The translations under genes were made by a program, and so were the position numbers. The notes below the pieces were generated by a model, which saw only the letters and a list, made by a program, of their open reading frames with translations, searched no databases and had not been told where the DNA came from. A stretch of DNA of 33,790 nucleotides. Source: Candidatus Rokubacteria bacterium GWA2_70_23. Lineage in GTDB: Bacteria > Methylomirabilota > Methylomirabilia > Rokubacteriales > CSP1-6. The stretch lies in NCBI GenBank assembly GCA_001788395.1, contig MGBT01000083.1, positions 1 to 33,790 on the forward strand, read 5' to 3'. Below, one piece after another: positions 1 through 9,317 of the stretch; position 1 is the first letter of the stretch, and every line of letters starts with the position of its first letter.

Positions 1-606
1 GAGTCCGTGGGCCTGAAGAATCTCCACTACCTGCCACACTACTGCGTGCCCGAGATGCACCACCCGGTGACGCTCGCGGCGGAGGAAGCGCGCATGCTGG
101 CCTCGGCCGTGGCCTTCGTGGGCAGCCACTATCCGTACCGCGAGCGCTTTCTGCGCGAGCTGGCGGGCTACCCCGTGCGGCTCTGGGGCGGCGGGTGGCA
201 GCGCGCCGCATCCCCGGCCGTGCGGTCCATGGTCGCGGGCGGTCCCGTCTGGGGGCGCGCCAAGCTCGCCATCTACTCGGGGGCGACGCTCTCGCTGAAC
301 CATCACCACCCCATGAACGACATCGTCGGCGTGAACAGCCGCGCTTTCGAGCTCGCCGCCAGCGGCGCCTGCCAGGCGGTAGACTTCAAGGACGAGCTGC
401 CACATCTCTTCACCCCGGGCAAGGAAGTGCTGGCCTACCGGGACCTGGGGGAGCTGCGCGGCCTGCTCGACTACCACCTCGCCCACCCGGACGAGGCGCG
501 CGAGATCGGCCAGGCCGCGCTGAAGCGGGCGCTGGGCGAGCACACCCTCCGGCACCGCATCGAGGAGATCATCGACGTGGTCGAGCATCGCTTCGGAAAG
601 CGGTAG
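1..606 (+). CDS. CgeB-like glycosyltransferase, C-terminal part (5' end probably outside the window)
   Basis: ORF reaches the window edge; NHHHPMNDIVGVNSRAFELAASGACQ...F..GKEVLAYRD resembles the C-terminal domain of CgeB / glycosyltransferase group 1 proteins. Confidence 0.7.
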   Translation, partial: ESVGLKNLHYLPHYCVPEMHHPVTLAAEEARMLASAVAFVGSHYPYRERFLRELAGYPVRLWGGGWQRAASPAVRSMVAGGPVWGRAKLAIYSGATLSLNHHHPMNDIVGVNSRAFELAASGACQAVDFKDELPHLFTPGKEVLAYRDLGELRGLLDYHLAHPDEAREIGQAALKRALGEHTLRHRIEEIIDVVEHRFGKR

Positions 607-607
607 C

Positions 608-1849
608 ATGACAAGCGAGACACCGGAGTCCTTCGCCACCGAGCTGCGCTGCATCGACTGCGGCATGGCCGCGCCCCTGGGCTATCGCCTGCAGTGCAGC
701 TTCTGCGGGGGCCTGCTCGAGCTCGCGTACGACGAGACCGCGCTCGCCAGGCGCGGCCCCGGCGTCCTCGCCGGCACGGGCCTCTGGCGCTACGCGCCGG
801 TCCTCCCCATCGCCGACCCCGCGCACCGGGTCACGCTCGGCGAGGGCCGGACGCCGCTGCTCGAATGCCCGGCGCTGGCCCGTCACCTGGGGGTGCGCCG
901 GCTCCGCGTGAAGTTCGAGGGGCCGAACCCCACCGGCACGGTGAAGGACCGCTCCTCGACCACGGCGGTGGCGGCCGCCCTGCAGTTCGGCTTCACGGCC
1001 ACCTCCGTCGTGAGCTCGGGCAATGCGGGCTCGTCCATCGCCGCCTACTCGGCGCGGGCGGGGCTGCGCTCGCTGATCTTCGCCTACGAGAAGGCCTCGG
1101 CGCCCAAGCTCCTGCACATGGCCGCCACGGCCACGGACCTCGTGATCTACCAGGGCGTCTACGACGACCTCATCACGCTCTGGGACCGGCTCGTGGAGGA
1201 TCGGCTGTTCTTCGACTGCGGGGCCTCACGCAACGCCTACAAGCACGAGGGCAAGAAAACCATCGCCTACGAGATCGCCGAGCAGATGGGCTGGCGTGTG
1301 CCCGACGTGGTGGTGGCGCCCGTGGCCGTGGGCGAGACCTTCATCGCCGCTCACCGCGGGTTCTCCGAGATGGAGCGGCTGGGCTGGATCGCCCGGCGGC
1401 CGCTGATGGTGGCCGCCCAGGCCACGCGCGCCAACGCCGTCGCCTCCGCCTGGCGCGAGAATCGTCCGCTCCAGCCGCTCAGGATCGGCTACACGGTGGC
1501 CGAAGGGCTCGCCGCGGGGAACCCCGGGCGCAAGGGCGAGTGGGTGCTCCGGATCCTCCGGGAGACGAGCGGCGTAGCGGGCGATGCCGAGGACGAGGAG
1601 ATCCTCCGCGCGCAGGCGTTGCTGGCGCGGGCGGAGGGCATCTGGGCGGGGCCCACCGGGGTCGCCGCCCTCGCCGTGCTCCAGCGTCTGCTGGCGGAGA
1701 AAGCCGTCGACCCCGACGCCAGCATCTGCGTGATCGTGAGCGAGACCGGGCTCAAGACGGAGGCCCCGCCGCCGAGCCGACAGGGCATAGCCTTCGACGA
1801 GGAGTCGCTGAGGCGCCTCGTCCGGGAGCGCCTCGGCATCGGAGGCTGA
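608..1849 (+). CDS. thrC: Threonine synthase (PLP-dependent)
   Basis: N-terminal Cys-rich CIDCG...CSFCGG segment, GRTPLLE, FEGPNPTGTVKDRSS PLP-lysine motif, SSGNAGSSIAAYSARAGL; starts 1 nt after the upstream stop. Confidence 0.88.
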   Translation: MTSETPESFATELRCIDCGMAAPLGYRLQCSFCGGLLELAYDETALARRGPGVLAGTGLWRYAPVLPIADPAHRVTLGEGRTPLLECPALARHLGVRRLRVKFEGPNPTGTVKDRSSTTAVAAALQFGFTATSVVSSGNAGSSIAAYSARAGLRSLIFAYEKASAPKLLHMAATATDLVIYQGVYDDLITLWDRLVEDRLFFDCGASRNAYKHEGKKTIAYEIAEQMGWRVPDVVVAPVAVGETFIAAHRGFSEMERLGWIARRPLMVAAQATRANAVASAWRENRPLQPLRIGYTVAEGLAAGNPGRKGEWVLRILRETSGVAGDAEDEEILRAQALLARAEGIWAGPTGVAALAVLQRLLAEKAVDPDASICVIVSETGLKTEAPPPSRQGIAFDEESLRRLVRERLGIGG

Positions 1850-2085
1850 CGAGATCGCGACCGTGCTGCCGCGCGACGGCCGGCAGGTCAGACTCGCCGC
1901 CCCGCTGATCGAGGAATCCACCCGCATCCGCGCACCGTCTAATTCACGACAGGTGCGCTCGCGCGCCTTCCGGAGCGCCCGCAGGACTTACACGCCGGCA
2001 CGCAAGCTTTTCATGACCCGGCGCGGCCGGCCCACGCTCCAGCCGTGAGTCCTTGCAGTCAAAGGCTTTCTCCGTCGCGGGATCC

Positions 2086-2101
2086 AGGCACGGGGCTTGC
2101 T
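2086..2101 (+). promoter_or_regulatory. Candidate sigma54 (RpoN) promoter upstream of mlaC
   Basis: AGGCACGGGGCTTGCT; GG (2087-2088) and GC (2099-2100) separated by exactly 10 nt as in consensus TGGCACGNNNNTTGCW; 55 nt before the ATG at 2157. Confidence 0.45.
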
Positions 2102-2156
2102 CTGACATGAGTGGCTCCGCAGCACGCGGGCCGATCAGTCCAAGGAGACCGGACAC

Positions 2157-2753
2157 ATGATCCGCAGGCTCATTCTGCCGGGGATGCTGGCGGCGCTGGT
2201 GGCGCTCGCCGGAGCGTCGGGCGGTTTCGCCGCATCCGTGACCGACCAGCTCAAGCTCCAGATCGCCCGCGTCATCCGGACCCTCGAGGATCCCGCCCTC
2301 AAGGGCTCGACCAAAGCCCAGGAGCGGCACCGGGCGCTTCGCGAGGCAACGGAGGAAGTGTTCGACTGGGCGGAGATGGCCCGGCGCGCCCTCGGCGGGC
2401 ATTGGGACGGGCGCTCGGGGGCGGAGCGCGCGGAGTTCACCGCGCTGTTCCGGGGCCTGATCGAGCGCGCGTACCTCTCGAAGGTCGAGCGGTACAGCGG
2501 CGAGCCGATCCGCTACGCGGGCGAGTCGGCGGAAGGCGAGCACGCGGTGGTGCGCACGCGGCTCGTCACCAGGCAGGGCCAGGAGGTGGCCATCGACTAC
2601 CGGATGTCCCGCCAGAACGAGCGCTGGCTGATCAACGACATGGTCGTCGAGGGCGTGAGCCTGACCGCGAACTACCGGGCCCAGTTCAACGAGATCATCC
2701 GGACCTCGTCCTACGAGGAGCTCGTCCGGAAGATCCGGACGCGACTGTCCTGA
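2157..2753 (+). CDS. mlaC: MlaC / toluene tolerance Ttg2D family periplasmic lipid-binding protein
   Basis: Signal peptide, then VFDWAEMARRALGGHW...F..LF..LIERAY and WLINDMVVEGVSLTANYRAQFNEII.....E.LVRKIR typical of the family. Confidence 0.85.
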   Translation: MIRRLILPGMLAALVALAGASGGFAASVTDQLKLQIARVIRTLEDPALKGSTKAQERHRALREATEEVFDWAEMARRALGGHWDGRSGAERAEFTALFRGLIERAYLSKVERYSGEPIRYAGESAEGEHAVVRTRLVTRQGQEVAIDYRMSRQNERWLINDMVVEGVSLTANYRAQFNEIIRTSSYEELVRKIRTRLS

Positions 2754-3432
2754 CGGGACGCGGGGGACGCCGCAGCCCGAGTCGCCGCGCCGCGAGCCGC
2801 GCCATCCGCGGATCCCTTTCCACTCCGATCCACGCGCGACCGGCGGCCCGCGCCACGAGCGCGACCGTCCCCGCGCCGATGAACGGATCCAGCACCGGAC
2901 CCCGCTTCTTGCTCTTCTCCAGGGCGGTGCGGATCACCGGATCGGGGGTGGCGTCCCAGAGGCTCTCGCGGTGCGAGGCAGGCAGCGGGAGCATCCAGCA
3001 CAGCGTGGTCGAGTCGGGGCGAACGGCGCGCCCCGCGTTGCGGAAGCGGAGCACGTGGTTGAGCCGGTTGTCCCAGCGCTCCCGCGAGCGCACCTGCGCC
3101 CAGCAGCCCTTGGACTGAAGCCGCCACCCCGTCCGCCGCATCCACTCGCTGACGATGCCGTCGAGGCCCAGCCACTCCGCGCCGTCGTGGCGATCGCCGA
3201 TCACGAGCCACAGGTCCCCGTCCGGCGCCAGCACGCGCCGCCACTCCGCGCCGAACTCCTGCGCGAGCCTCCGCGCCCAGCCCTCGGCCGATCTCCGGCC
3301 GCGGCCACGCATCCAGTAGGGGGGCGAGGTGACGATCACGCCGACGCTGCCCGTGGGGATGGGATCCAGCCGGCGGCTGTCGCCGACGAGGAGACAGCCC
3401 CGGCCATCGCGGCTCTCGTAGCGCGGCATCAT
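2695..3432 (-). CDS. DNA methyltransferase, N4-cytosine/N6-adenine type (motif IV before motif I)
   Basis: VIVTSPPYW (motif IV) precedes DPFIGAGTVALVARAAGRAWIGVERD (motif I); ATGA overlap with the upstream endonuclease V stop. Confidence 0.85.
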   Translation of the reverse strand: MMPRYESRDGRGCLLVGDSRRLDPIPTGSVGVIVTSPPYWMRGRGRRSAEGWARRLAQEFGAEWRRVLAPDGDLWLVIGDRHDGAEWLGLDGIVSEWMRRTGWRLQSKGCWAQVRSRERWDNRLNHVLRFRNAGRAVRPDSTTLCWMLPLPASHRESLWDATPDPVIRTALEKSKKRGPVLDPFIGAGTVALVARAAGRAWIGVERDPRMARLAARRLGLRRPPRPVRTVASGSSGRAPRRTRSG

Positions 3433-4106
3433 CCGCGGCGGTCCCGCCGCTTCAGCTCGTCGGCGACGCGCTCGGCCTGCCGGATGGGCTCGGGGACTCG
3501 CAACCGGCTCACCGCGAGCACGCACTCGATGGCGCGGGCGAGCCCGATGCGATGCCCCGGCGAGACGTAGATCGGGCGCACGCCCGCCCGCGTCCGCAGC
3601 ACCGCGCCGACCGTCCGGCCCTCGAGCCGGAGCGGCGCCCAGTCCCCGCGCCCTGCGCCGGGCTCGTCGTGCTTGCCCACGAGGCGCGACTTCGCGCAGC
3701 CGACGCTCGGCAAGTCCAGGAGCACACCCATGTGGGAGGCCAGCCCGACGCCCCGCGGATGGGCGATCCCCTGCCCGTCGAAGAGGCAGAGGTCGGGCCG
3801 GCGCTCGAGGCGCCCGAAGGCCGCGAGCAGCAGCGGGCCCTCGCGGAACGAGAGGTAGCCGGGGATGTACGGGAAGCGCGGACGGTGCCAGGCGGTGGCC
3901 GTCTCGACCACCACCCCGTCTGGGAGCGACACGAGCACGACGGCGGCCCAGGCGCGGGATCCATCGGCGCGGTAGGCGAGGTCGGCGCCGGCCACGAGGC
4001 GCGGGCGCCGGGGCCCACCGGTCACGCGCAACCGCGAGCGCAGCCGCTCCTGGATGGCCCGCGCCTCGGCGACGCTGGGGATGCGGCGCGCGCTGATCCC
4101 GCTCAC
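3429..4106 (-). CDS. nfi: Endonuclease V (deoxyinosine 3' endonuclease)
   Basis: VAGADLAY, YIPGYLSFREGPLLLAAF, DGQGIAHPRGVGLASHMGV, GKHDEPG motifs; GTG start at 4106 overlaps the upstream stop (GTGA). Confidence 0.9.
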   Translation of the reverse strand: MSGISARRIPSVAEARAIQERLRSRLRVTGGPRRPRLVAGADLAYRADGSRAWAAVVLVSLPDGVVVETATAWHRPRFPYIPGYLSFREGPLLLAAFGRLERRPDLCLFDGQGIAHPRGVGLASHMGVLLDLPSVGCAKSRLVGKHDEPGAGRGDWAPLRLEGRTVGAVLRTRAGVRPIYVSPGHRIGLARAIECVLAVSRLRVPEPIRQAERVADELKRRDRRG

Positions 4107-4876
4107 AGGGGGTACGGAACCAGCTCCTCGGCGATCTCCACAATCCCGTCGAACCGGGAGCGGGCTTCGTCCGCCAGAGCCTCGACCTCGCCGTGATGCG
4201 CGGGGTCCATGTGGGTCAAGATGAGACGGTGGACGCCCGCCCGCGCCGCGATCTCGCCCGCCTCGGCCGCCGTCGAGTGGGCGCCGACGCGCTCGCTGGA
4301 GAGCGAGGAGAACGTCGCCTCGTGGATCAGGGTGTGGGCGCCCCGGGCCAGCGCCGCGACCGCATCGCTCGGCTCGGTGTCCGAGGAGTAGACGACGGAG
4401 CCGCGCCCGCGCAACTCGAAGCGGAGCGCCAGGTTCGGCATGCTGCCATGCGCGTTGGGCGACGCCGAGATCGCGAAGGAGGATGATATCGCCACGGCGG
4501 CCCCCTCCCGCGCCGGCACCGGCTCCCACAGGAGGGGAAACATCCCCGGCCGCTCGAGGAGGCCGAACACGCCGAGGAGCGCCCGGAGGGGCTCGGCGTG
4601 CTCCGGCCGGCAGGAGAGGGCCAGCGGCGCCGCGCGCCTCATGAGGAAGAGGCTCTGGATCAGGGACGGCAGCCCATAGGCGTGATCGGGGTGGATGTGG
4701 GTGATGATCACGCGCTCGAGGCGCTCGGGGCGCGTCCCCGCCAGGAGGAGCTTCTGGACCGGGCTGCCCCCGCAGTCCACCAGCACCGACTCGTCGCGCC
4801 CCACGAAGACCAGGGACGTCGTGTCCCGGCGCAAGGACGGCACGGCGCCGGAGGTGCCGAGGAAGGCGAAGTACAC
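4103..4876 (-). CDS. MBL-fold metallohydrolase, RNase Z-like
   Basis: FLGTSGAVPSLRRDTTS...DCG, THIHPDHAYGLPSL (HxHxDH), SSDTEPSD, HEATF, LTHMDP. Confidence 0.82.
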   Translation of the reverse strand: MYFAFLGTSGAVPSLRRDTTSLVFVGRDESVLVDCGGSPVQKLLLAGTRPERLERVIITHIHPDHAYGLPSLIQSLFLMRRAAPLALSCRPEHAEPLRALLGVFGLLERPGMFPLLWEPVPAREGAAVAISSSFAISASPNAHGSMPNLALRFELRGRGSVVYSSDTEPSDAVAALARGAHTLIHEATFSSLSSERVGAHSTAAEAGEIAARAGVHRLILTHMDPAHHGEVEALADEARSRFDGIVEIAEELVPYPL

Positions 4877-4883
4877 GGGCCCG

Positions 4884-5669
4884 TCAGGCGGCGGGCCGGG
4901 CGCGCTTGAGCATCAGCGGCACGCCGACGACAGCCACCGCCACGCCCAGCAGGCTCACCAGCTGGGCCACGCGCAGAGGGCCCAGCATGAGGGGATCCGT
5001 GCGGATGGCCTCGGTGAAGAAGCGCCCTGCGGAGTACAGCCCCAGATAGGTCAGGAAGAGCGCCCCCGGCGCCCGCGCCAGGCGGTCGCGGAAGGCCCAG
5101 CTGAGGAGGCCGAAGACGGCCAGGTCCCAGACGGACTCGTAGAGGAACGCGGGGTGGAAGAACTCGTCCTGCGCGTAGATCAGCGGGCGGTGCGGCGGCG
5201 AGATGAACAGCTTCCAGGGCAGGCTCGTCGGCGTGCCGAAGGCCTCCTCGTTGAAGAAGTTGCCCCAGCGGCCGATGGCCTGACCGAGGGCGAGGCTCGG
5301 CGCGACGATGTCCGTGTACGTCCGCGCCGGAAGGCCCCGCCGCCAGGCATAGCCGCCCCCGACCAGGAGCCCGCCGATGAGCCCACCGTGGATGGCGAGC
5401 CCCCCCTCCCAGACCGCGAAGATCTTGGCGGGGAACTGGCTGTAGTAATCCAGGTTGAAGAGGACATAGTAGAGCCGGGCGCCCACCAGGGCGCCGAGCA
5501 GGCCGAGCTCCGAGGCCTTGAGCAGGCTCTCGGGATCGAGTCCCCGGCGCTTGGCGTCGCGATACGCGAGCCAGAGGCCGAGCCCCATGGCCGTGGCCAT
5601 CAGGAGCCCGTACCAGCGGATGGTCAGAGGCCCGAGCTGGAGTACGATGGGGCCAGGTGACCGGAACAT
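4884..5669 (-). CDS. lgt: Prolipoprotein diacylglyceryl transferase
   Basis: IRWYGLLMA, WEGGLAIHGGLIGG, LGQAIGRWGNFFNEEAFG; start taken at MFRSPG inside ORF 4884..5687. Confidence 0.93.
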   Translation of the reverse strand: MFRSPGPIVLQLGPLTIRWYGLLMATAMGLGLWLAYRDAKRRGLDPESLLKASELGLLGALVGARLYYVLFNLDYYSQFPAKIFAVWEGGLAIHGGLIGGLLVGGGYAWRRGLPARTYTDIVAPSLALGQAIGRWGNFFNEEAFGTPTSLPWKLFISPPHRPLIYAQDEFFHPAFLYESVWDLAVFGLLSWAFRDRLARAPGALFLTYLGLYSAGRFFTEAIRTDPLMLGPLRVAQLVSLLGVAVAVVGVPLMLKRARPAA

Positions 5670-5795
5670 CAACGCGCGGCCTCCCACGGGAGGCGAATGG
5701 TCATGAGTCGGGGTCCGTCACATGCGGCGGGGGTCGCGATCGCCCGTGGACATCACCGGTCCCTTATACGGCGGGACGCTGTGGCTGTCAAATCA

Positions 5796-5825
5796 TTGAC
5801 ACTCTTCGCGCGCGTTCGGTATCAT
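5796..5825 (+). promoter_or_regulatory. Sigma70-type promoter of the tol-pal operon
   Basis: TTGACA (5796-5801), 18-nt spacer, TATCAT (5820-5825); about 50 nt upstream of the tolQ GTG. Confidence 0.6.
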
Positions 5826-5874
5826 CCGGAAGAGCGAGTTTTCTCCTCGAGTTGCGCCCCAAAAGGAGCCCCGA

Positions 5875-6615
5875 GTGCAGGGAAATGGAAGCCTGAACTC
5901 CAGCGTCGTCGAGCTCGTCCTCAATGCCGGCCCCGTCGCGAAGTTCGTCCTCCTCCTCCTTGGCGTCTTCTCCGTCGTCTGCTGGGCCCTGGTCGTGGAG
6001 AAGTGGTGGGAGTTCAGGAAGATCCGCAGGGAGTCGGGGCGCTTCCTGAAGGTCTTCCGCGAGGGGCGGCGGCTGTCGGCCATCTTCGGCGCCGCCAAGA
6101 AACACCGCGAGAGCCCGCTCGCTCAGCTCTACATCGCCGGCTGCCAGGAGGCCGGCGGGGCCATCGGCGGGGCCGAGATGCTCGACCACATGCTCGAGGA
6201 GGCCGAGGAGGGCATCCCGCCGGAGCGCGTGGACGCCATCCAGCGGGCGATGCGGCGAGCGGGGTCCGGCGAGATCTCGCGCATGGAGCGCTACCTGCCG
6301 TTCCTCGCCACGACGGCGAGCTCCGCGCCCTTCATCGGGCTCTTCGGCACGGTCTGGGGCATCATGAGCGCCTTCCAAGGCATCGGCCAGCAGGGCTCGG
6401 CCAGCCTCGCGGTGGTGGCGCCCGGAATCTCCGAGGCGCTCATCGCCACGGCGGCCGGTCTGGGCGCAGCCATCCCCGCGGTCATCGCGTACAACTACTT
6501 CGTCAACCAGGTGAAGCGGTGGGCCACTGAGATGGAAGGTTTCTCGCTGGACCTGCTCAACCTCTTCGCCCGCCCGGTGCCCAAGCCGGCGCGGATCGTC
6601 AAAGATGGCCATTAA
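5875..6615 (+). CDS. tolQ: TolQ/ExbB family proton channel protein
   Basis: MotA/TolQ/ExbB signature ATTASSAPFIGLFGTVWGIMSAFQGI and ISEALIATAAGLGAAIPAVIAYN; GTG start with an AAAAGGAG ribosome site. Confidence 0.92.
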   Translation: MQGNGSLNSSVVELVLNAGPVAKFVLLLLGVFSVVCWALVVEKWWEFRKIRRESGRFLKVFREGRRLSAIFGAAKKHRESPLAQLYIAGCQEAGGAIGGAEMLDHMLEEAEEGIPPERVDAIQRAMRRAGSGEISRMERYLPFLATTASSAPFIGLFGTVWGIMSAFQGIGQQGSASLAVVAPGISEALIATAAGLGAAIPAVIAYNYFVNQVKRWATEMEGFSLDLLNLFARPVPKPARIVKDGH

Positions 6616-7042
6616 GGTCGACTCGGCGGAGTACGGCGCCGGCGGAGCCCGGATCGGCGCCACGCTGTCCGAGATCAACATCATCCCGCTGGTGGACGTC
6701 ATCCTCGTCCTGCTCCTGATTTTCATGCTCACCGCGCCCCTGATGCACCGCGGGATCGACGTCTCGCTGCCGAAGAGCGCGGCCAAGCCCACAGCAGTGG
6801 AAGAGCGGGTGGTGCTGACGCTCACCAAGGATCAAATGGCGTTCATCAACGACAAGCCGGTCCCCCTGGCCGGCCTGGAGCCGCGCTTGCGGGAGGTCCT
6901 CAAGAGCCGCGCCGACAAGACGATCTACCTCAAGGCTGACCAGGGACTGCAGTACGGCTTCGTGGTCGAGACCATGGACCGCGTGCGCCGGGCCGGGGTC
7001 GAGAAGCTCGGCATGGTGACCGAGCCGGCGAGGGACCGCTGA
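6605..7042 (+). CDS. tolR: TolR/ExbD family protein
   Basis: SEINIIPLVDVILVLLLIFMLTAPLM; overlaps the 3' end of tolQ by 11 nt. Confidence 0.92.
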   Translation: MAIKVDSAEYGAGGARIGATLSEINIIPLVDVILVLLLIFMLTAPLMHRGIDVSLPKSAAKPTAVEERVVLTLTKDQMAFINDKPVPLAGLEPRLREVLKSRADKTIYLKADQGLQYGFVVETMDRVRRAGVEKLGMVTEPARDR

Positions 7043-7071
7043 TCTCCACCAGCGTTGCCGGAGGCGTTCCG

Positions 7072-7920
7072 ATGCGGTCCCCGTTCCCGGTGACGCCCGT
7101 CAGGTCCGGCGCCGCTCTCCGCCGCAGGCGGTTGCCGTTACTGGCCATCACCGTCTCGACCATCGGCCACGGCCTCGCCGCCGCCGCCGTGATCGCATGG
7201 GTGATCTGGGGCGTCGGGAGCAGCCAGAAGGTGTACGTGGTCAACCTCGTCCCGGCGGTCGCCGCGGTGGGATCCCCGTCCGGAGCCACGGCGCCGGCGC
7301 TGCCGCCCCGTCCCGCCACGCTCGCGCCCTCGCGTTCCAGCTTGCCCGAGCCCGAGCCGCGCGAGGCGCGAGCGCGCGAGGCGGTGAAGCTCCCCGACAG
7401 CCCCGCCGTCACGCCGCGACTGCCCTCGCGCCCGGTGGCGCTGCCGCGCCCCGGCGAGAAGGAATTGCCGCCGCTGGGCGCGCCCGCGGAGCGCCGTCCC
7501 CCCGCGCCGCCGATCGCCGCGAAGGCTGGAGAGACGCCCACTGAGGCGCGCCCGGCCCCGCCTCCGCCCCTGGGTCAGACCACGGGCTCCGTGAGCGGCA
7601 CGGGCGCGCTCACGCTCGACGTCTCCGACTTCCCCCACGCGTGGTACCTGCGCCAGGTCCTCCAGAAAGTCGAGGAGCGGTGGCAGAAGCAGGGGCAGAC
7701 CAGCGAGCCGTCGCAGAAGCCGCTCGTCCTCGTCGACATCCAGCGCGACGGCTCCATCCGGGCCCCGAAGATCGAGAAGAGCTCGGGCAACGCCTTCTAC
7801 GACCAGGCAGCGCTGCGCGCCATCGCCGACGCGAGCCCCTTCCCGCCCCTGCCCCAGGAGTGGAGCAAGCCCTCCCTCCGCGTGCTGTTCCGCTTCGAGC
7901 TCCGGCCGGAGCGCGGCTGA
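7072..7920 (+). CDS. TolA/TonB-like energy-transducing protein (one TM, Pro-rich linker, C-terminal TonB domain)
   Basis: N-terminal TM, Pro/Ala-rich linker, C-terminal VDIQRDGSIRAPKIEKSSGNAFYDQAALRAIADASPFPPLP; between tolR and tolB. Confidence 0.85.
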   Translation: MRSPFPVTPVRSGAALRRRRLPLLAITVSTIGHGLAAAAVIAWVIWGVGSSQKVYVVNLVPAVAAVGSPSGATAPALPPRPATLAPSRSSLPEPEPREARAREAVKLPDSPAVTPRLPSRPVALPRPGEKELPPLGAPAERRPPAPPIAAKAGETPTEARPAPPPPLGQTTGSVSGTGALTLDVSDFPHAWYLRQVLQKVEERWQKQGQTSEPSQKPLVLVDIQRDGSIRAPKIEKSSGNAFYDQAALRAIADASPFPPLPQEWSKPSLRVLFRFELRPERG

Positions 7921-7922
7921 GC

Positions 7923-9257
7923 GTGCGCGAGGCCGGAGCGCTCCTGGCCCTCGTGGCGGCGGTTCTTGGGGTCGTCATGGGTGGAGTCCTCTCCTCCCCA
8001 CCCCCGGCACGCTCCCAGGCCCCGGACGTCCTGCTCAACGTCATGGCCAGCGGGGCCAAGCGCCTCAACATCTTCATCCCGGACTTCACCGTGGTGGCAG
8101 GCACCGATACCGGGGGGCTCGCCAAGCGGGTCCCCGAGGTGACCTCAGCCGACCTCAAGTTCTCGGCGCTCTTCAGCGTGGTCTCCGATCCCACCCCGCT
8201 TCCCGCAGCAGATGTCGAGGCGCTCCGCCAGCGCTGGGCCGGCGCCGCGGCCGCCGGAGCCCACGCGGCCCTCCACGGGCTCCTGAGCCTGGGCGGCGGC
8301 CGCGCGACGGCCGAGATGCGGCTCTACGACCTCACCTCCCCGGAGCTCCGGGTCATCGCCTCGAAGAAGATCGAGATGCCGGTGGCAGAGGCGCGCCGGC
8401 TGGCCCACAAGATCGCCGACGAGGTGGTCTTCCAGTTCACGGGCGAGCCTGGCATCGCCGACACCAAGATCGCCTACCTCGCCGTGCGCCCGGGCGTGAA
8501 GGAGCTCTCCCTGATGGACTACGACGGGGCGGGCCCGGCCCCGCTCACCGCCAACCGCTCCATCAACCTCTCGCCGAGCTGGAGCCCCGACGGCCGCTCG
8601 GTGGCCTTCACGTCCTACATGGGCGGCTACCCGTATCTCTACCGGCTCTTCGCCTTCGAGCGCCGTCCGGTGCAGCTCCTCGCGGGCTATCTCGGCATCA
8701 ACACCTCGCCGGCGTGGAGCCCCGACGGCCGATCGGTGGCGCTCACGCTGTCGAAGGACGGCAACCCGGAGATCTATCTCCTCACCGTGGCCACGGGGGC
8801 CTTCCGGCGGCTCACGACCCACAGCGGGATCGACACCGAGCCGAGCTGGTCGCCGACGGGGCGGGAGATCGCCTTCACCTCGGACCGCGCCGGGACGGCG
8901 CAGATCTTCATCATGGACGCCGAGGGCGCCAACGTGAGGCGCCTGACCAGCGGCGGCTTCAACACGCAGCCGCGCTGGTCGCCGAAGGGCGACACCATCG
9001 TCTACACCTCGCGCCGGGGCAACCACGACCTGTGGGCCGTGAGCCCTGACGGCTCCAACGTGCGCCAGCTCACGGCCGGCCCGGGAGACAACGAGAACGC
9101 CTCCTGGGCGCCCAACGGGCGCCATCTGGCGTTTCACGGAAGCCGGCTCCGCGGCTGGCGCATCTTCACCATGCTCGCCGACGGCTCCGAGCAGCAGGCG
9201 GCACCCACTCAAGGGGGTGAGGCCACAAGTCCTGCTTGGTCCCCTCGTCTTCCGTGA
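7923..9257 (+). CDS. tolB: Tol-Pal system beta-propeller protein TolB
   Basis: Repeated SWSPDGR/AWSPDGR blades, signal peptide from the GTG at 7923, operon context. Confidence 0.92.
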   Translation: MREAGALLALVAAVLGVVMGGVLSSPPPARSQAPDVLLNVMASGAKRLNIFIPDFTVVAGTDTGGLAKRVPEVTSADLKFSALFSVVSDPTPLPAADVEALRQRWAGAAAAGAHAALHGLLSLGGGRATAEMRLYDLTSPELRVIASKKIEMPVAEARRLAHKIADEVVFQFTGEPGIADTKIAYLAVRPGVKELSLMDYDGAGPAPLTANRSINLSPSWSPDGRSVAFTSYMGGYPYLYRLFAFERRPVQLLAGYLGINTSPAWSPDGRSVALTLSKDGNPEIYLLTVATGAFRRLTTHSGIDTEPSWSPTGREIAFTSDRAGTAQIFIMDAEGANVRRLTSGGFNTQPRWSPKGDTIVYTSRRGNHDLWAVSPDGSNVRQLTAGPGDNENASWAPNGRHLAFHGSRLRGWRIFTMLADGSEQQAAPTQGGEATSPAWSPRLP

Positions 9258-9317
9258 TAACATTGTCGGCGGTTTCTGGGCCTGTTCACCGGACGTAGAC
9301 AAGGAGGAGTCAACATC

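Noticed and set aside
1863-2048. 61-aa ORF between thrC and mlaC
   Set aside because: No ribosome site or recognisable motif; consistent with a chance ORF in GC-rich intergenic DNA
2695-4106. Restriction-modification system from MTase plus endonuclease V
   Set aside because: EndoV is a DNA-repair nuclease family, not a restriction endonuclease; no restriction enzyme or specificity subunit is visible
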